Origin: Tritonibacter horizontis
Lineage (GTDB): Bacteria; Pseudomonadota; Alphaproteobacteria; Rhodobacterales; Rhodobacteraceae
DNA: 64,000 nucleotides
Assembly: GCF_001518015.1 (NCBI RefSeq)
Contig: NZ_LPUY01000138.1
Coordinates: forward strand, 124,001-188,000
Direction: 5' to 3'
Position 1 is the stretch's first letter, and each line of letters starts with the position of its first letter. This document shows, piece after piece, positions 63,572 through 64,000 of the stretch. The position numbers were made by a program, and so were the translations under genes. Below the pieces are notes generated by a model. That model was not told the DNA's origin and did no database searches. It saw only the letters and a list, made by a program, of their open reading frames with translations.

Positions 63572-64000
63572 TTACGCTGGCATAATCTTGCAGAGAGTGG
63601 CCTTGGTCTCCTGCATCTGGGTGACCGAGTCATACCCGTAGGTCTGGGCCGTATTGGTGCTTTCGCCCAGCACATAGGGGTCGGCGCCATCGGGATATTT
63701 CGATCGCTGATCCTCGCCCTGGAAATGCCCGCCAAAGTGGAACGGCATGAAGGCGACGCCTGATCCGACCCGTTCGGTCAGCATGGCCATGACTTTGACC
63801 TTGCCCCCCTCGGGGCCTTCGACCCAGACCTGCGCCCCGTCGCGGACCCCAAGATTGTTGGCATCGCGCGGGTTGATCTCGATGAACATGTCCTGTTGCA
63901 GTTCGGCGAGCCACGGGTTGGACCGGGTCTCGTCGCCGCCGCCCTCATATTCGACCAGACGGCCGGAGGTGAGGATGATCGGATACTCCTTGGACACATC
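63572..64000 (-). CDS. Formate dehydrogenase subunit alpha, C-terminal part (cut by window edge)
   Basis: Only the last 142 residues lie in the window; the frame runs off the right edge, so the start and catalytic domains are not visible. The segment is the molybdopterin-dinucleotide-binding domain: YPIILTSGRLVEYEGGGDE, FIEINPRDANNLGVRDGAQV and AFMPFHFGGHF. This matches the C-terminus of the molybdenum- or tungsten-containing catalytic subunit that oxidises formate. It overlaps no neighbour; beta follows after 12 bases. Confidence 0.92.
   Translation of the reverse strand, partial: DVSKEYPIILTSGRLVEYEGGGDETRSNPWLAELQQDMFIEINPRDANNLGVRDGAQVWVEGPEGGKVKVMAMLTERVGSGVAFMPFHFGGHFQGEDQRSKYPDGADPYVLGESTNTAQTYGYDSVTQMQETKATLCKIMPA

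Overview
The window looks like chromosome from a marine alphaproteobacterium of the Rhodobacterales (Roseobacter group). The evidence is the dense GC-rich coding, the RpoHII-type heat-shock sigma factor, the RpoE-ChrR (ECF11) pair, the smo/mtlK polyol locus and typical gene neighbourhoods (coaBC/dut/thiF, gshB/yraN/rsmI divergent from a LpoA-like lipoprotein, glnD-murJ). I see no prophage, insertion sequence, CRISPR array or rRNA. One tRNA gene, tRNA-Met(CAT), is present. Both ends cut genes: an amino-acid ABC permease on the left and a formate dehydrogenase alpha subunit on the right.

Layout. 1-5.1 kb, minus strand: coaBC, an orphan receiver protein, dut, a membrane-anchored E1-like (ThiF/MoeB) protein and an amino-acid ABC transporter. 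5.4-9.9 kb: rpoHII (minus), then cobU with a histidine phosphatase, a GST and the ComM/YifB ATPase. 9.9-17.8 kb: gshB, yraN and rsmI (minus), then a LpoA-like lipoprotein, glnD and murJ (plus). 17.8-22 kb: a rhomboid-fold protein that lacks its catalytic residues, trpS, an OmpA-family protein and a glycine-zipper lipoprotein. 22.2-27.7 kb: phenylacetate genes (PaaR-like TetR, paaK, paaI, paaZ, PaaX-like) without the ring epoxidase. 27.8-33.5 kb: tRNA-Met, a large hybrid histidine kinase and a lone chemoreceptor. 33.7-41.3 kb: a sorbitol/mannitol operon (LacI regulator, smoE/F/G/K, smoS, mtlK). 41.4-47 kb: galU, a PhoD-like phosphatase, malonyl-CoA synthetase and an FAA hydrolase. 47.3-51.1 kb: an apparent glucosylglycerate cycle (phosphatase, synthase and a convergent GH13 phosphorylase). 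51.4-57.8 kb: gap, then rpoE-chrR, divergent from an oxidoreductase/DUF1365/CFA-synthase-like/DUF3833 operon. 57.9-64 kb: a Cache-type histidine kinase, a GAFTGA-less NtrC-like regulator, a 41-residue small protein and formate dehydrogenase genes.

How parts fit together. RpoE-ChrR is known in Rhodobacter as the singlet-oxygen response. The divergent lipid-modification operon carries an RpoE-like promoter, and RpoHII, a known RpoE-dependent second tier in Rhodobacter, lies in the same window. The smo locus has a 20-bp perfect palindrome in front of smoE and a weaker copy before its LacI regulator; an intrinsic terminator after smoE probably sets binding protein above permease. Upstream of gap are two adjacent LacI-type palindromes whose regulator is not in the window. 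The best candidates for further study are the GAFTGA-less regulator by the fdh genes, the pseudo-rhomboid, the glucosylglycerate cycle, the RpoE lipid operon and the 41-residue protein. Family names and roles come from recalled motifs and context; nothing was searched.
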